Below the pieces are notes generated by a model, which was given only the letters and a program-made list of their open reading frames with translations, was not told the DNA's origin and made no database searches. Of a DNA stretch of 64,000 nt, positions 56,903 through 64,000 are shown piece by piece. Each line of letters begins with the position of its first letter. Position 1 is the stretch's first letter. This DNA is from Streptomyces panaciradicis (GTDB lineage: Bacteria; Actinomycetota; Actinomycetes; Streptomycetales; Streptomycetaceae): assembly GCF_023516615.1 (NCBI RefSeq), contig NZ_JAMGBF010000019.1:108116-172115 (forward strand), read 5' to 3'. A program made the position numbers and the translations under genes.

Positions 56903-58327
56903 TTACGCCACGCGGGGCTTGCTCCCGCCCCCGTGCCGGGCCGAGGTCAGCAGCCCCCGCACCGTCGTCAGCCACCCAGCGGCGAGGACCGCGGCGGCCA
57001 CGCACAGCCCCGCCGTGCCGTTGAGCGGCATCACGATGCCGATCGCGCCGCCCAGCACCCAGGCCATCTGCAGCATGGTCTCCGAGCGCGCGAACGCCGA
57101 GGTGCGCACCAGCTCCGGCACGTCCCGCTGGATCAGCGCGTCCAGGGACAGCTTGGCCAGCGCCAGGCAGAAGCCGGTCGTCGCTGTGAGACACGCCACG
57201 AGGAACGCGCCGAAGAAGATCGCCGCGACGATCGCCGCGCCCAGCACCACGGCCAGCACGGTGACGATGATGATCTCCGGGGCCCGCTGCCGCAGCCACG
57301 CACCGACGGCCGTGCCGAGCGCGTTGCCCGCGCCGGCCGCGACCGCCACCATGCCCAGCGACACGGCCGCGCTGGAGCCGGTCAGCGGGTGCTCGCGCAG
57401 CAGGAACGCGAGGAAGAAGGTCAGGAAGCCGGACAGCCAGCGCAGGGCGGCGTTGGCGCCGAGCGCGTGCGTGACCGCCAGGCCGACGGTCCGCAGGCCG
57501 GGCCGCTTGACGGGCTGCCGGTGCGGGCCGTGCAGGTGCGCCTCGTCCGCGGCGAGCAGCGCGATGTCCTCGCCCTTGGCCGAGTCGACCTTGGGGGCCA
57601 GCGTGAAGGACAGGAACATGCCCCAGATGTAGATCACGAAGGCGCCGTACAGCGGCCAGCGCGGTCCGATGGCGTGCAGCCCGGCGCCGATGGGGGCGGC
57701 CACGCCGGTGGCGAGGAGACCGCCGAGGGTGACGCGGGAGTTGGCCTTCACCAGCGAGAAGCGCGGCGGAAGCAGCCGGGGCACCACGGCACTTCTGACC
57801 ACGCCGTACGCCTTCGACGCGACCAGCACGCCGAGCGCCGCCGGATACAGCTGCAGGCTGCCCGTGGAGACGGCACTGGCGATGATCAGCGCGAGCAGGG
57901 CGCGGGCCAGCATGGAGGCGGCCATCGCGGCGCGGCGGCCGTGCGGAAGCCGGTCCAGGAGCGGTCCGATGACGGGGGCGAGCACGGTGAACGGCGCCAT
58001 CGTGATCGCGAGGTAGAGCGCGACGCGCCCGCGGGCCTCGTCCGTCGGCACGGAGAAGAAGACGGTGGAGGCCAGCGCGATGGTGATCATCAGATCGCCG
58101 GCGCCGTTCACGGCGTGCAGTTCGATCAGCTTGCCGAGACCCGACTCGCCCGCGCCGTGCGCGTGCGTGGCCCGTCTGATGCCCCGGGCGGTCCCGGTCA
58201 CCGGGAAGTGCAGGGCACGCCCGACGGCGCGGACGGACCCGCCGAACCGGCCCGAACCGCCACCACGACTGCTGCCCTTGATCCCACCGACCCCGGTGGC
58301 TCCTTGGGGCGTCCTTGCGGCTGCCAC
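56903..58327 (-). CDS. MFS-type transporter, 12-helix, function unknown
   Basis: A 474-residue integral membrane protein. A Gly/Arg-rich cytoplasmic N-terminus of about 60 residues precedes 11-12 helices (for example LIELHAVNGAGDLMITIALAS, APVIGPLLDRLPHGRRAAMAASM with an MFS motif A variant, ALRWLSGFLTFFLAFLL, IIIVTVLAVVLGAAIVAAIFF). GTG 58327 is my choice; the frame remains open upstream to 58432 with non-coding character. A cytoplasmic loop of about 40 residues lies in the middle, as in MFS proteins. Substrate unknown. Confidence 0.8.
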   Translation of the reverse strand: MAAARTPQGATGVGGIKGSSRGGGSGRFGGSVRAVGRALHFPVTGTARGIRRATHAHGAGESGLGKLIELHAVNGAGDLMITIALASTVFFSVPTDEARGRVALYLAITMAPFTVLAPVIGPLLDRLPHGRRAAMAASMLARALLALIIASAVSTGSLQLYPAALGVLVASKAYGVVRSAVVPRLLPPRFSLVKANSRVTLGGLLATGVAAPIGAGLHAIGPRWPLYGAFVIYIWGMFLSFTLAPKVDSAKGEDIALLAADEAHLHGPHRQPVKRPGLRTVGLAVTHALGANAALRWLSGFLTFFLAFLLREHPLTGSSAAVSLGMVAVAAGAGNALGTAVGAWLRQRAPEIIIVTVLAVVLGAAIVAAIFFGAFLVACLTATTGFCLALAKLSLDALIQRDVPELVRTSAFARSETMLQMAWVLGGAIGIVMPLNGTAGLCVAAAVLAAGWLTTVRGLLTSARHGGGSKPRVA

Positions 58328-58661
58328 CCCGTCATAGTGCCCCGAGAAAGCCGTGTGTAGTGCGGTTACCGCGCGTATGGCCGCGTACTTCGCGCGTCGC
58401 GGGACCATCGCGGGACGAGTGGACGGGGCCAAACGTCCCGTCGGTGTAGGCCAGGAGGTCGCGAGAAGGTAGCGTGCGTAGCGCGTCGTGGCGAACGTTC
58501 TCGGCCGCGCGCCTCAACGACATCCCGCAGAATGGATGCATGAGGTGCGCCCGAGCGCGATCGGGCGTGGACGTCGACGCGGTCCTTCGGTCCGCTCCGT
58601 CCGCTCCCGCCGCCTTCAGGCCGGCGCACCCGAGTGACGGCGTAGGAGAGAAGCGATACCT
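58328..58661. other. Divergent intergenic region, MFS gene and DUF3027 gene
   Basis: 334 bp with no supported gene. It should hold both promoters. CCCGAGCGCGATCGGG (about 58551-58566) is a small inverted repeat, and GTAGCG-type words are present, but no clear promoter could be assigned. Before GTG 58662 a GGAGAG lies at suitable distance. Confidence 0.4.
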
Positions 58662-59588
58662 GTGAGCGCAGCGACAACGCGAAGCCGCACCCCCGACCGC
58701 CTGTGTGCCGAGGCCGTCGACCTCGCCCGCGCCGCAGCCGAGGAGGCCGCCGCGCCCGGCGTGGTGGGGGAGCACTCCGGACTGGTCTCCGAGGGAGACC
58801 GGGTCGTCACGCACTTCTTCGAGTGCAAGGAGCTCGGGTACCGCGGCTGGCGCTGGGCGGTCACGGTGGCGCGCGCGTCCCGCGCGAAGATCGTGACCCT
58901 GGACGAGGTCGTCCTGCTGCCCGGGCCCGACGCGCTGCTCGCCCCGGAGTGGGTGCCGTGGAGCGAGCGCCTGCGCCCCGGCGACATGGGCCCGGGGGAT
59001 CTCCTCCCCACGGACGCCGAGGACCTGCGCCTGGAGCCCGGCTACTCCGGCGAGGACGAGCCGCCGCCGGCCTCCCCGGTCTCCGAGGAGATGGCGGAGC
59101 TGGTCGAGGCGGAGGACGCGGAGGTCACCGGGGGCACCCCGGCGAACCTTCCGGTCGTCCCGATCCGCGGCACGATCGCGTCGGTGGCCGAGGAACTCGG
59201 CATGCGCCGGGCCCGGGTCCTGTCGCGCTACGGCCTGCACATCGCCGCGGACCGCTGGGAGGAGGCGTACGGCGCGAAGACGCCGATGGCCCAGGCGGCC
59301 CCCGCGGCCTGCGTCAGCTGCGGCTTCCTGCAGCCGATCGGCGGCTCGCTCGGCCAGGCCTTCGGCGTCTGCGCGAACGAGTTCTCCCCGGCGGACGGCC
59401 GCGTGGTCTCCCTCGCCTACGGCTGCGGCGGCCACTCGGAGGCGGCGGTCATGCCCAAGCCCCCGGTCCCGCCCCCGCCGGTGATCGACGAGACCAGGGT
59501 CGACCCCTTCCCCCTCCGCCCCTCGGCCGACTCCGGCTCGGTCTCCCTCCTCCCGGACGAGGACACAGCGGAACTGGGCCACTCCTGA
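58662..59588 (+). CDS. DUF3027 protein
   Basis: A 308-residue soluble protein. The blocks HSGLVSEGDRVVTHFFECKELGYRGWRWAVTVARA, WVPWSERLRPGDMGPGDLLPT and RVLSRYGLHIAADRWEEAYGAKTPMAQAAPAACVSCGFLQPIGGSLGQ are those of DUF3027. The CVSCGF...CANEF...CGCGGH cysteines near residues 214-255 suggest a zinc site. The C-terminus is Pro/Asp-rich. GTG 58662. It is a conserved actinobacterial core gene of unknown function; the sacsin-like ATPase gene follows on the same strand after a tandem repeat. Confidence 0.87.
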   Translation: MSAATTRSRTPDRLCAEAVDLARAAAEEAAAPGVVGEHSGLVSEGDRVVTHFFECKELGYRGWRWAVTVARASRAKIVTLDEVVLLPGPDALLAPEWVPWSERLRPGDMGPGDLLPTDAEDLRLEPGYSGEDEPPPASPVSEEMAELVEAEDAEVTGGTPANLPVVPIRGTIASVAEELGMRRARVLSRYGLHIAADRWEEAYGAKTPMAQAAPAACVSCGFLQPIGGSLGQAFGVCANEFSPADGRVVSLAYGCGGHSEAAVMPKPPVPPPPVIDETRVDPFPLRPSADSGSVSLLPDEDTAELGHS

Positions 59589-59645
59589 CCGACCCCCTCG
59601 CCCCACTGCGCTCCGGCCCGGGGCAGTCAGACCGCACGGCGGTCG

Positions 59646-59760
59646 GTCGAATCGGCGCCGCGCGGACCGGGGCCCGTCTTCGGCGGCCGGTGGTCGAGTC
59701 GGAGCCGCGCGGGCCGGGGCGGGCCCTCGGCGGCCGGGCCGTCGAGTCGGTGCTGTGCAG
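59646..59760. repeat. Imperfect tandem repeat of 47-48 bp, about 2.4 copies
   Basis: Units begin with GTCGA(A/G)TCGG at 59646, 59693 and 59741 and share CGCGCGG(A/G)CCGGGG and CGGCGGCCGG. The copies are about 80 per cent alike by eye. They lie in the gap between the DUF3027 gene and the sacsin-like gene, where they may form large GC-rich foldbacks or terminator-like structures. Confidence 0.75.
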
Positions 59761-59895
59761 ATCCTCGGGGGGCCGTCCGTCGCCTCGGTGGAGGTTGCGG
59801 TCGGTGGAGGTCGGTTGGGCGGCCTGACCGGCCCCTGGACGTGTCCCGTGCCTCACGGCGGTACCTTCGTGCTCACGTCGACGAGGAGAGTGAAC

Positions 59896-62800
59896 GTGAG
59901 CAAGTTCGTGCGGCCCGCCGCCGAGGGCGCGGACCCCTTCGGGACCGCCCGTCTCAGGCGAGGCGTCCTCGATGCCTGGGCCACCAGCCCCGCCCGCTTC
60001 CGTGAGGACGCCAACGCCGAGGAGGACCTGGTCCTCGGCGGGTACCGGGACCGGCTCGTCGTCGAGCTCGCCCAGAACGCCGCCGACGCCGCGGCCCGGG
60101 CGGGAGTGCCCGGCCGGCTCCGTCTCACCCTCCGCGAGGGCGTCCTCGTCGCCGCCAACACCGGCGCCCCGCTGGACGCGGCCGGCGTCGAGTCGCTGGC
60201 CACCCTGCGTGCCTCCGCCAAGCGGGACACCGGCGAAGGCGCCGTAGGACGGTTCGGCGTCGGATTCGCCGCCGTCCTCGCCGTCACCGACGAGCCCGCC
60301 GTGGTCGGCCGGCACGGCGGCGTGCGCTGGTCCCTCGCCGAGGCCCGCGACCTGGCCGCCGACACCGCCCGGCACAGCCCCGGGCTCGGCGACGAGATCC
60401 GCCGCCGGGACGGGCACGTGCCGCTGCTGCGGCTGCCGTTCGCCGCCGAGGGCACCGCCCCGGACCCGTACGACACGGCCGTGATCCTCCCGCTGCGCGA
60501 CGCCGCCGCCACCGACCTCGCCGAGCGGCTGCTGAACGCCGTCGACGACGCCCTCCTGCTCGCCCTGCCCGGCCTCGCGGAGGTCGTGGTGGAGACGGAC
60601 ACCGTCCGCACCCTCAGCCGCACCGCCGACGGCCCCTTCACGGTCGTGGAGGACTCCGGCAGCGGCACCACCCGCTGGCGCACCTCCGCCGCGCACGGCC
60701 CCCTCACCCCCGACCTTCTCGCCGGCCGCCCGGTGGAGGAGCGCCTGCGCCCCCACTGGTCGGTGACCTGGGCCGTGCCCGTCGAACCCGACGGCGCTCC
60801 CGGCCGCCCGCGCACCAGCGCCGTCCTGCACGCCCCGACGCCGAGCGACGAGCCGCTGGGCGTGCCCGCGCTGCTCATCGCGTCCTTCCCGCTGGACACC
60901 ACCCGCCGGCACGCCGCCCCCGGCCCGCTCACCGACTTCCTCGTGCAGCGCGCGGCCGACGCCTACACCGAACTCCTCGCCCACTGGCGGCCCGTGGGCG
61001 AGGGGATCATCGCGCTCGTCCCCGGCCCGCTGGGCAAGGGGGAGCTGGACGGAGCCCTGCGCGCGGCGATCCTGGAGCGGCTGCCGCGCACCTCCTTCCT
61101 CCCGCCGGCGCTCGAACCCGCCGGCGACGACCCCGACCTGCCCGAGTCCCTGCGCCCCCGTGACGCCGAGGTCGTCGAGGGCGCCGGCGCCGACACGGTC
61201 CGGGTGCTCGCCGAGGTGCTGCCGACCCTGCTGCCCGCCGGGCTCGAACGGCGTGTGGAGCTGCGGACGCTGGGCGTGGCCCGGGTGCCGCTGACGGACG
61301 CCGTGGACCGGCTGGCCGGGCTGGAGAAGGAGCCGGGCTGGTGGCGGCGGCTCTACGACAGCCTCGCCGGCGTCGACCCCGACCGGCTGTCCGGACTGCC
61401 CGTGCCGCTCGCCGACGGCCGGACCACCATCGGCCCCCGGCAGGTGCTGCTGCCCACCCCGGACGCGGCCCGCATCGACCCGGAGGTCCTCGCCCGCCTC
61501 GGCCTGAAGGTCGCCCACCCGGACGCCGCCCACCCCCTCCTGGAGAAGCTCGGCGCGCTCCCCGCGACCGCGCGCGCCGTCCTGACCACGCCGCAGGTCC
61601 GTGCCGCGGTCGCCGCCTCCCTCGACGACGAGGGCGGCATCGACTGGGAGCAGGACGCGCCGGACGCCGAGGAGCTGGCCGACACCGTCCTCGCCCTCGT
61701 GCGGGACGCCGGGCTGGAGCCGGGCGACGAGCCCTGGCTGGGCGCGCTGGCCCTGCACGACGAGGACGGGGAACTGGCGCCCGCGGGCGAGCTCGTCCTG
61801 CCCGGCAGCCCCTTCCACCAGGTCATGCGCGAGGGCGAACTCGCCTGCGTGGATGCCGGGTTGGCGGAGAGGTGGGGCGAACAGCCGCTGGCAGCCTGCG
61901 GTGTGCTCGCGAACTTCGCACTGGTGCGGGCCACGGACGTCGTCCTCGACCCGGACGAACTGGAGCCGCGCGACGGCGACTTCGCCGAGCCCGACGACGC
62001 GGGTCTCCTCGACGCCGTGGACGTGTGGAGCGAGGACGTCCTCGACCGCTTCCCGGACGCGCCGGTGCCGCCGGTCGCCACCGAACTGGTCGCCGTACGC
62101 GACCTGGACCTGGTGGACGACGACAAGTGGCCGCAGGCGCTGTCCCTGCTGGCCCGGCCGCCGCTGCGGGACGCGCTCACGCAGCCCGTGCGGATCCTGC
62201 TGCACGACGGCACGCACGAAACCGTCCGGCCCTACACCGCCTGGTGGTTGCGCGGGCACCCGGTCCTCGACGGCCGCCGCCCCGCCGGCCTGCTGGCCTC
62301 CGGCGGCGACCCGCTGCTGCGCGGCCTGTACGACGAGGCCGACGCGACCGGCTTCGACGACGAGCAGGTGCTGCGGGCGCTGGGCGTACGGACGTCGGTC
62401 GCCGCGCTGCTCGACGAGCCGGGCGGCGCCGCCGAACTGCTCGACCGCCTCGCCGACCCCGACCGTCGGATCACCGGCGCCCAACTGCACGCCCTCTACG
62501 GTGCGTTGGCCGAGCTGGACCCGGAGCAGGTGACCCTGCCCGACGAGCTGCGGGCCGTCGTCGACGGCCGGGTCGAGGTCGTGGACGCGGCCGACGCGGT
62601 GGTGTGCGACTCGCCCGACCTGCTGCCCTTCACCGAGGGTGTGCCGCTGCTGCCGGTGCGGCCCGCGCGGGCGGCCGAGCTGGCGGAGCTGTTCCAGGTG
62701 CGGCGGCTGAGCGAGTCGGTGACGGGAGTGGTGGACTCCGAGGGCGCCGAGCACGACGTACCGGAGTCGGTGCGGGTGCTGCTGGGCCCCCGTACCCCGA

Positions 62801-63015
62801 CGACGTACGTCGAACACGACGAACTCGTCGTGGACGGCGTGGCGTTGGACTGGCGGCTGACCGGCGACGGCGTCCTGCACGCGGCCACCCTGGAGGGTGT
62901 CGCCGCGGGCCTGGCCTGGGGGGCCGGCCAGTGGCCGCGCCGCTTCGAGGTGGCGGCCCTGCTGGAGGACCCCTCGCGCACGGAGGAACTGGCCCGGGAC
63001 CGCTGGTTCGACTGA
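59896..63015 (+). CDS. Sacsin-like HATPase giant protein
   Basis: A 1039-residue protein. The N-terminal 220 residues are a GHKL/Hsp90-like ATPase: LVVELAQNAADAAARAG (N box), LVAANTGAPLDAAGVESLATLRAS (G1-like), and GEGAVGRFGVGFAAVLAVTD (G2). The remainder is a long, acidic Leu/Asp/Glu-rich region without recognised domains but with several AEELADTVLALVRDAG-like stretches. This is the layout of actinobacterial sacsin N-terminal ATPase-like proteins. A chaperone or conformational-switch role is likely from the ATPase; client unknown. GTG 59896 has GAGGAG eight bases upstream, and a second GTG at 59890 is equally in frame. Confidence 0.83.
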   Translation: MSKFVRPAAEGADPFGTARLRRGVLDAWATSPARFREDANAEEDLVLGGYRDRLVVELAQNAADAAARAGVPGRLRLTLREGVLVAANTGAPLDAAGVESLATLRASAKRDTGEGAVGRFGVGFAAVLAVTDEPAVVGRHGGVRWSLAEARDLAADTARHSPGLGDEIRRRDGHVPLLRLPFAAEGTAPDPYDTAVILPLRDAAATDLAERLLNAVDDALLLALPGLAEVVVETDTVRTLSRTADGPFTVVEDSGSGTTRWRTSAAHGPLTPDLLAGRPVEERLRPHWSVTWAVPVEPDGAPGRPRTSAVLHAPTPSDEPLGVPALLIASFPLDTTRRHAAPGPLTDFLVQRAADAYTELLAHWRPVGEGIIALVPGPLGKGELDGALRAAILERLPRTSFLPPALEPAGDDPDLPESLRPRDAEVVEGAGADTVRVLAEVLPTLLPAGLERRVELRTLGVARVPLTDAVDRLAGLEKEPGWWRRLYDSLAGVDPDRLSGLPVPLADGRTTIGPRQVLLPTPDAARIDPEVLARLGLKVAHPDAAHPLLEKLGALPATARAVLTTPQVRAAVAASLDDEGGIDWEQDAPDAEELADTVLALVRDAGLEPGDEPWLGALALHDEDGELAPAGELVLPGSPFHQVMREGELACVDAGLAERWGEQPLAACGVLANFALVRATDVVLDPDELEPRDGDFAEPDDAGLLDAVDVWSEDVLDRFPDAPVPPVATELVAVRDLDLVDDDKWPQALSLLARPPLRDALTQPVRILLHDGTHETVRPYTAWWLRGHPVLDGRRPAGLLASGGDPLLRGLYDEADATGFDDEQVLRALGVRTSVAALLDEPGGAAELLDRLADPDRRITGAQLHALYGALAELDPEQVTLPDELRAVVDGRVEVVDAADAVVCDSPDLLPFTEGVPLLPVRPARAAELAELFQVRRLSESVTGVVDSEGAEHDVPESVRVLLGPRTPTTYVEHDELVVDGVALDWRLTGDGVLHAATLEGVAAGLAWGAGQWPRRFEVAALLEDPSRTEELARDRWFD

Positions 63016-63080
63016 CGCACCCCGTCGCCGCAACCGGACGTCCATGATCTCAAAATTTTCCGCACAAATTCTTTACTCCC

Positions 63081-63116
63081 GTACAACCATTCCCTTCTCT
63101 CGTGGATCTGATCACG
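63081..63116 (+). promoter_or_regulatory. Possible ECF-type promoter with palindrome before the secreted protein gene
   Basis: ACAACC (63083-63088) resembles an ECF -35 (AAC core), and CGTGGATCTGATCACG (63101-63116) is a near-perfect palindrome at the -10 distance. The 186-bp gap before the gene is AT-richer than average. Weak evidence. Confidence 0.35.
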
Positions 63117-63201
63117 CGAGTCAACAGACTCATCGATCACTTGGGCCCCGGCCGGCCGGGGGACGACCACCGTCCGGGGTCCCATTCCACGTGGGGAACA
63201 C

Positions 63202-63981
63202 ATGCGTATTCGTGCCACCGTGGCCGCCCTTTCCGGCGCCCTGGCCCTCTCCGCCCTCGCCGTGCCCGCGGCGCACGCCGACGAGGTCGAGGGTGACACC
63301 ACCATCTCGAACGTCGTGGTGAACGGCGGCAAGGCGGTCGTCGTCGGACCGACCACGACGAAGACGATCACCGTCAGCTTCACCGTCAAGGACGCCTCCG
63401 GCGTCGACTGGGCCCAGGCGATCCTGTACCACGGGGCGAACATCGACTCGTCCGACAGCGGCGCCGTCGCCAACAGCAGCGACCACCGCGCCACCTGCAC
63501 CGCCGTCAACGCCACCACCAAGACGTGCAAGTCGACCTTCGACATGGAGCCCGGCTACAACCTGATCAACAAGGTGGCCGGCGGCTGGAAGGTCTGGGCG
63601 ATCGCCACGGGCAAGGACGCGGACTACGTCCAGAAGGACAACGCCAAGTCCTTCTCCGTCCAGCGCGCCTCGAAGCTGACGGTCGACGCCTCGCCGGAGC
63701 CGGTCACCAAGGGCAAGACCATCACGGTCACCGGCAAGCTCTCCCGCGCCAACTGGGAGAGCGGCGCCTACGCCGGCTACTCCGGCCAGCCGGTGAAGCT
63801 GCAGTTCCGCAAGAAGGGCTCCAGCAGCTACACGACGCTGAAGACCATCACGTCGAGCTCGACGGGCAGCCTGAAGACCACGACGAAGGCCACGGCCGAC
63901 GGCTACTTCCGGTACTCCTTCGCCGGCACCTCGACCACCCCGGCGGTCAGCGCCTCCGGTGACTACGTCGACGTGCGATAA
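63202..63981 (+). CDS. Secreted Ig-like domain protein, hypothetical
   Basis: A 259-residue exported protein. A Sec signal peptide (about residues 1-26, cleavage after AHA) precedes two beta-sandwich parts: residues 30-150 with one likely disulfide (ATCTAVNATTKTCKS) and residues 155-259, an Ig-like/invasin-type domain (KLTVDASPEPVTKGKTITVTGKLSRANW ... VKLQFRKKGSSSYTTLKTITSSSTG ... GYFRYSFAGTSTTPAVSASGDYV). There is no wall anchor, so it should be free in the medium or on the surface. ATG 63202. The second domain is common in streptomycete secreted proteins of unknown function. Confidence 0.82.
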   Translation: MRIRATVAALSGALALSALAVPAAHADEVEGDTTISNVVVNGGKAVVVGPTTTKTITVSFTVKDASGVDWAQAILYHGANIDSSDSGAVANSSDHRATCTAVNATTKTCKSTFDMEPGYNLINKVAGGWKVWAIATGKDADYVQKDNAKSFSVQRASKLTVDASPEPVTKGKTITVTGKLSRANWESGAYAGYSGQPVKLQFRKKGSSSYTTLKTITSSSTGSLKTTTKATADGYFRYSFAGTSTTPAVSASGDYVDVR

Positions 63982-64000
63982 GCGGCGTCACCCCCCCCGC

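Noticed and set aside
59449..63045. A 1198-codon minus-strand frame
   Set aside because: Antisense of the sacsin-like gene; no domain or start signal, while the plus-strand frame has intact ATPase motifs.

Overview
The window is a piece of a high-GC actinomycete chromosome, almost certainly Streptomyces and close to the S. coelicolor group. GC is very high, GTG starts are common, and the gene order (nagKA, cdgB, a threonine-synthase-like gene, groEL2, murQ, mqnD/mqnB) matches what I remember of the S. coelicolor core region around SCO4260-SCO4330. That synteny is recalled, not searched. I see no tRNA, rRNA, CRISPR array or intact IS element.

Layout. 1-7.2 kb: end of a BNR/YVTN-type secreted protein, a quinone oxidoreductase plus MFS exporter operon behind a SoxR-type promoter, a pentapeptide-repeat protein, and an M1-family lipoprotein peptidase. 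7.2-10.1 kb: a scar of accessory DNA. An M4 protease has lost its N-terminal half and abuts, head to head, the last part of a Hint-type polymorphic toxin, followed by a lower-GC putative immunity gene and a decayed tyrosine integrase. 10.1-17.9 kb: acetyltransferases, an Uma2 protein, a WhiJ/AbaA-like regulatory trio (ATPase, XRE/DUF5753, DUF397), TerD, ArfB and an ECF41-type sigma factor. 18-26 kb: the c-di-GMP enzyme CdgB, a carbohydrate-binding membrane protein, a PfkB kinase, and the amino-sugar operon nagKA facing a sugar-binding lipoprotein across two DasR-type dre sites. 25.8-29.2 kb: trehalose (otsB, otsA) and glucosylglycerate (gpgS) genes.

29.3-34 kb: a SAM-I riboswitch precedes a threonine-synthase-like gene and a CysO-like sulfur carrier gene, which suggests O-phosphohomoserine-dependent homocysteine synthesis rather than threonine synthesis. 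Then come a cold-shock gene and groEL2 behind two tandem CIRCE elements. 34-46.4 kb: an OYE flavoenzyme, a carboxylesterase, murQ with its RpiR/SIS regulator, a DinB/MDMPI-like domain fused to GNAT, an HD hydrolase, cutC behind a third dre-like site, and a HelD/HelR-type RNA polymerase ATPase. 46.4-54.8 kb: an XPB helicase, galU, the large helicase-associated protein that usually accompanies XPB, a HAD phosphatase, membrane proteins and a second, extended cold-shock protein. 54.8-64 kb: futalosine-pathway menaquinone genes mqnD and mqnB, a lipoprotein, an MFS protein, DUF3027, a 1039-residue sacsin-like ATPase preceded by a 47/48-bp tandem repeat, and a secreted Ig-like protein.

Main themes are amino-sugar recycling (nagKA, murQ, PfkB kinase, DasR sites), stress and osmolyte physiology (SoxR target, CIRCE, ots, gpgS, terD, csp), and sulfur amino acid metabolism under SAM control. 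The most unusual points are the SAM-controlled sulfur carrier operon, the protease/toxin rearrangement at 8212/8213, the phased operator repeats of the WhiJ-like module, and the dre-like site before cutC.
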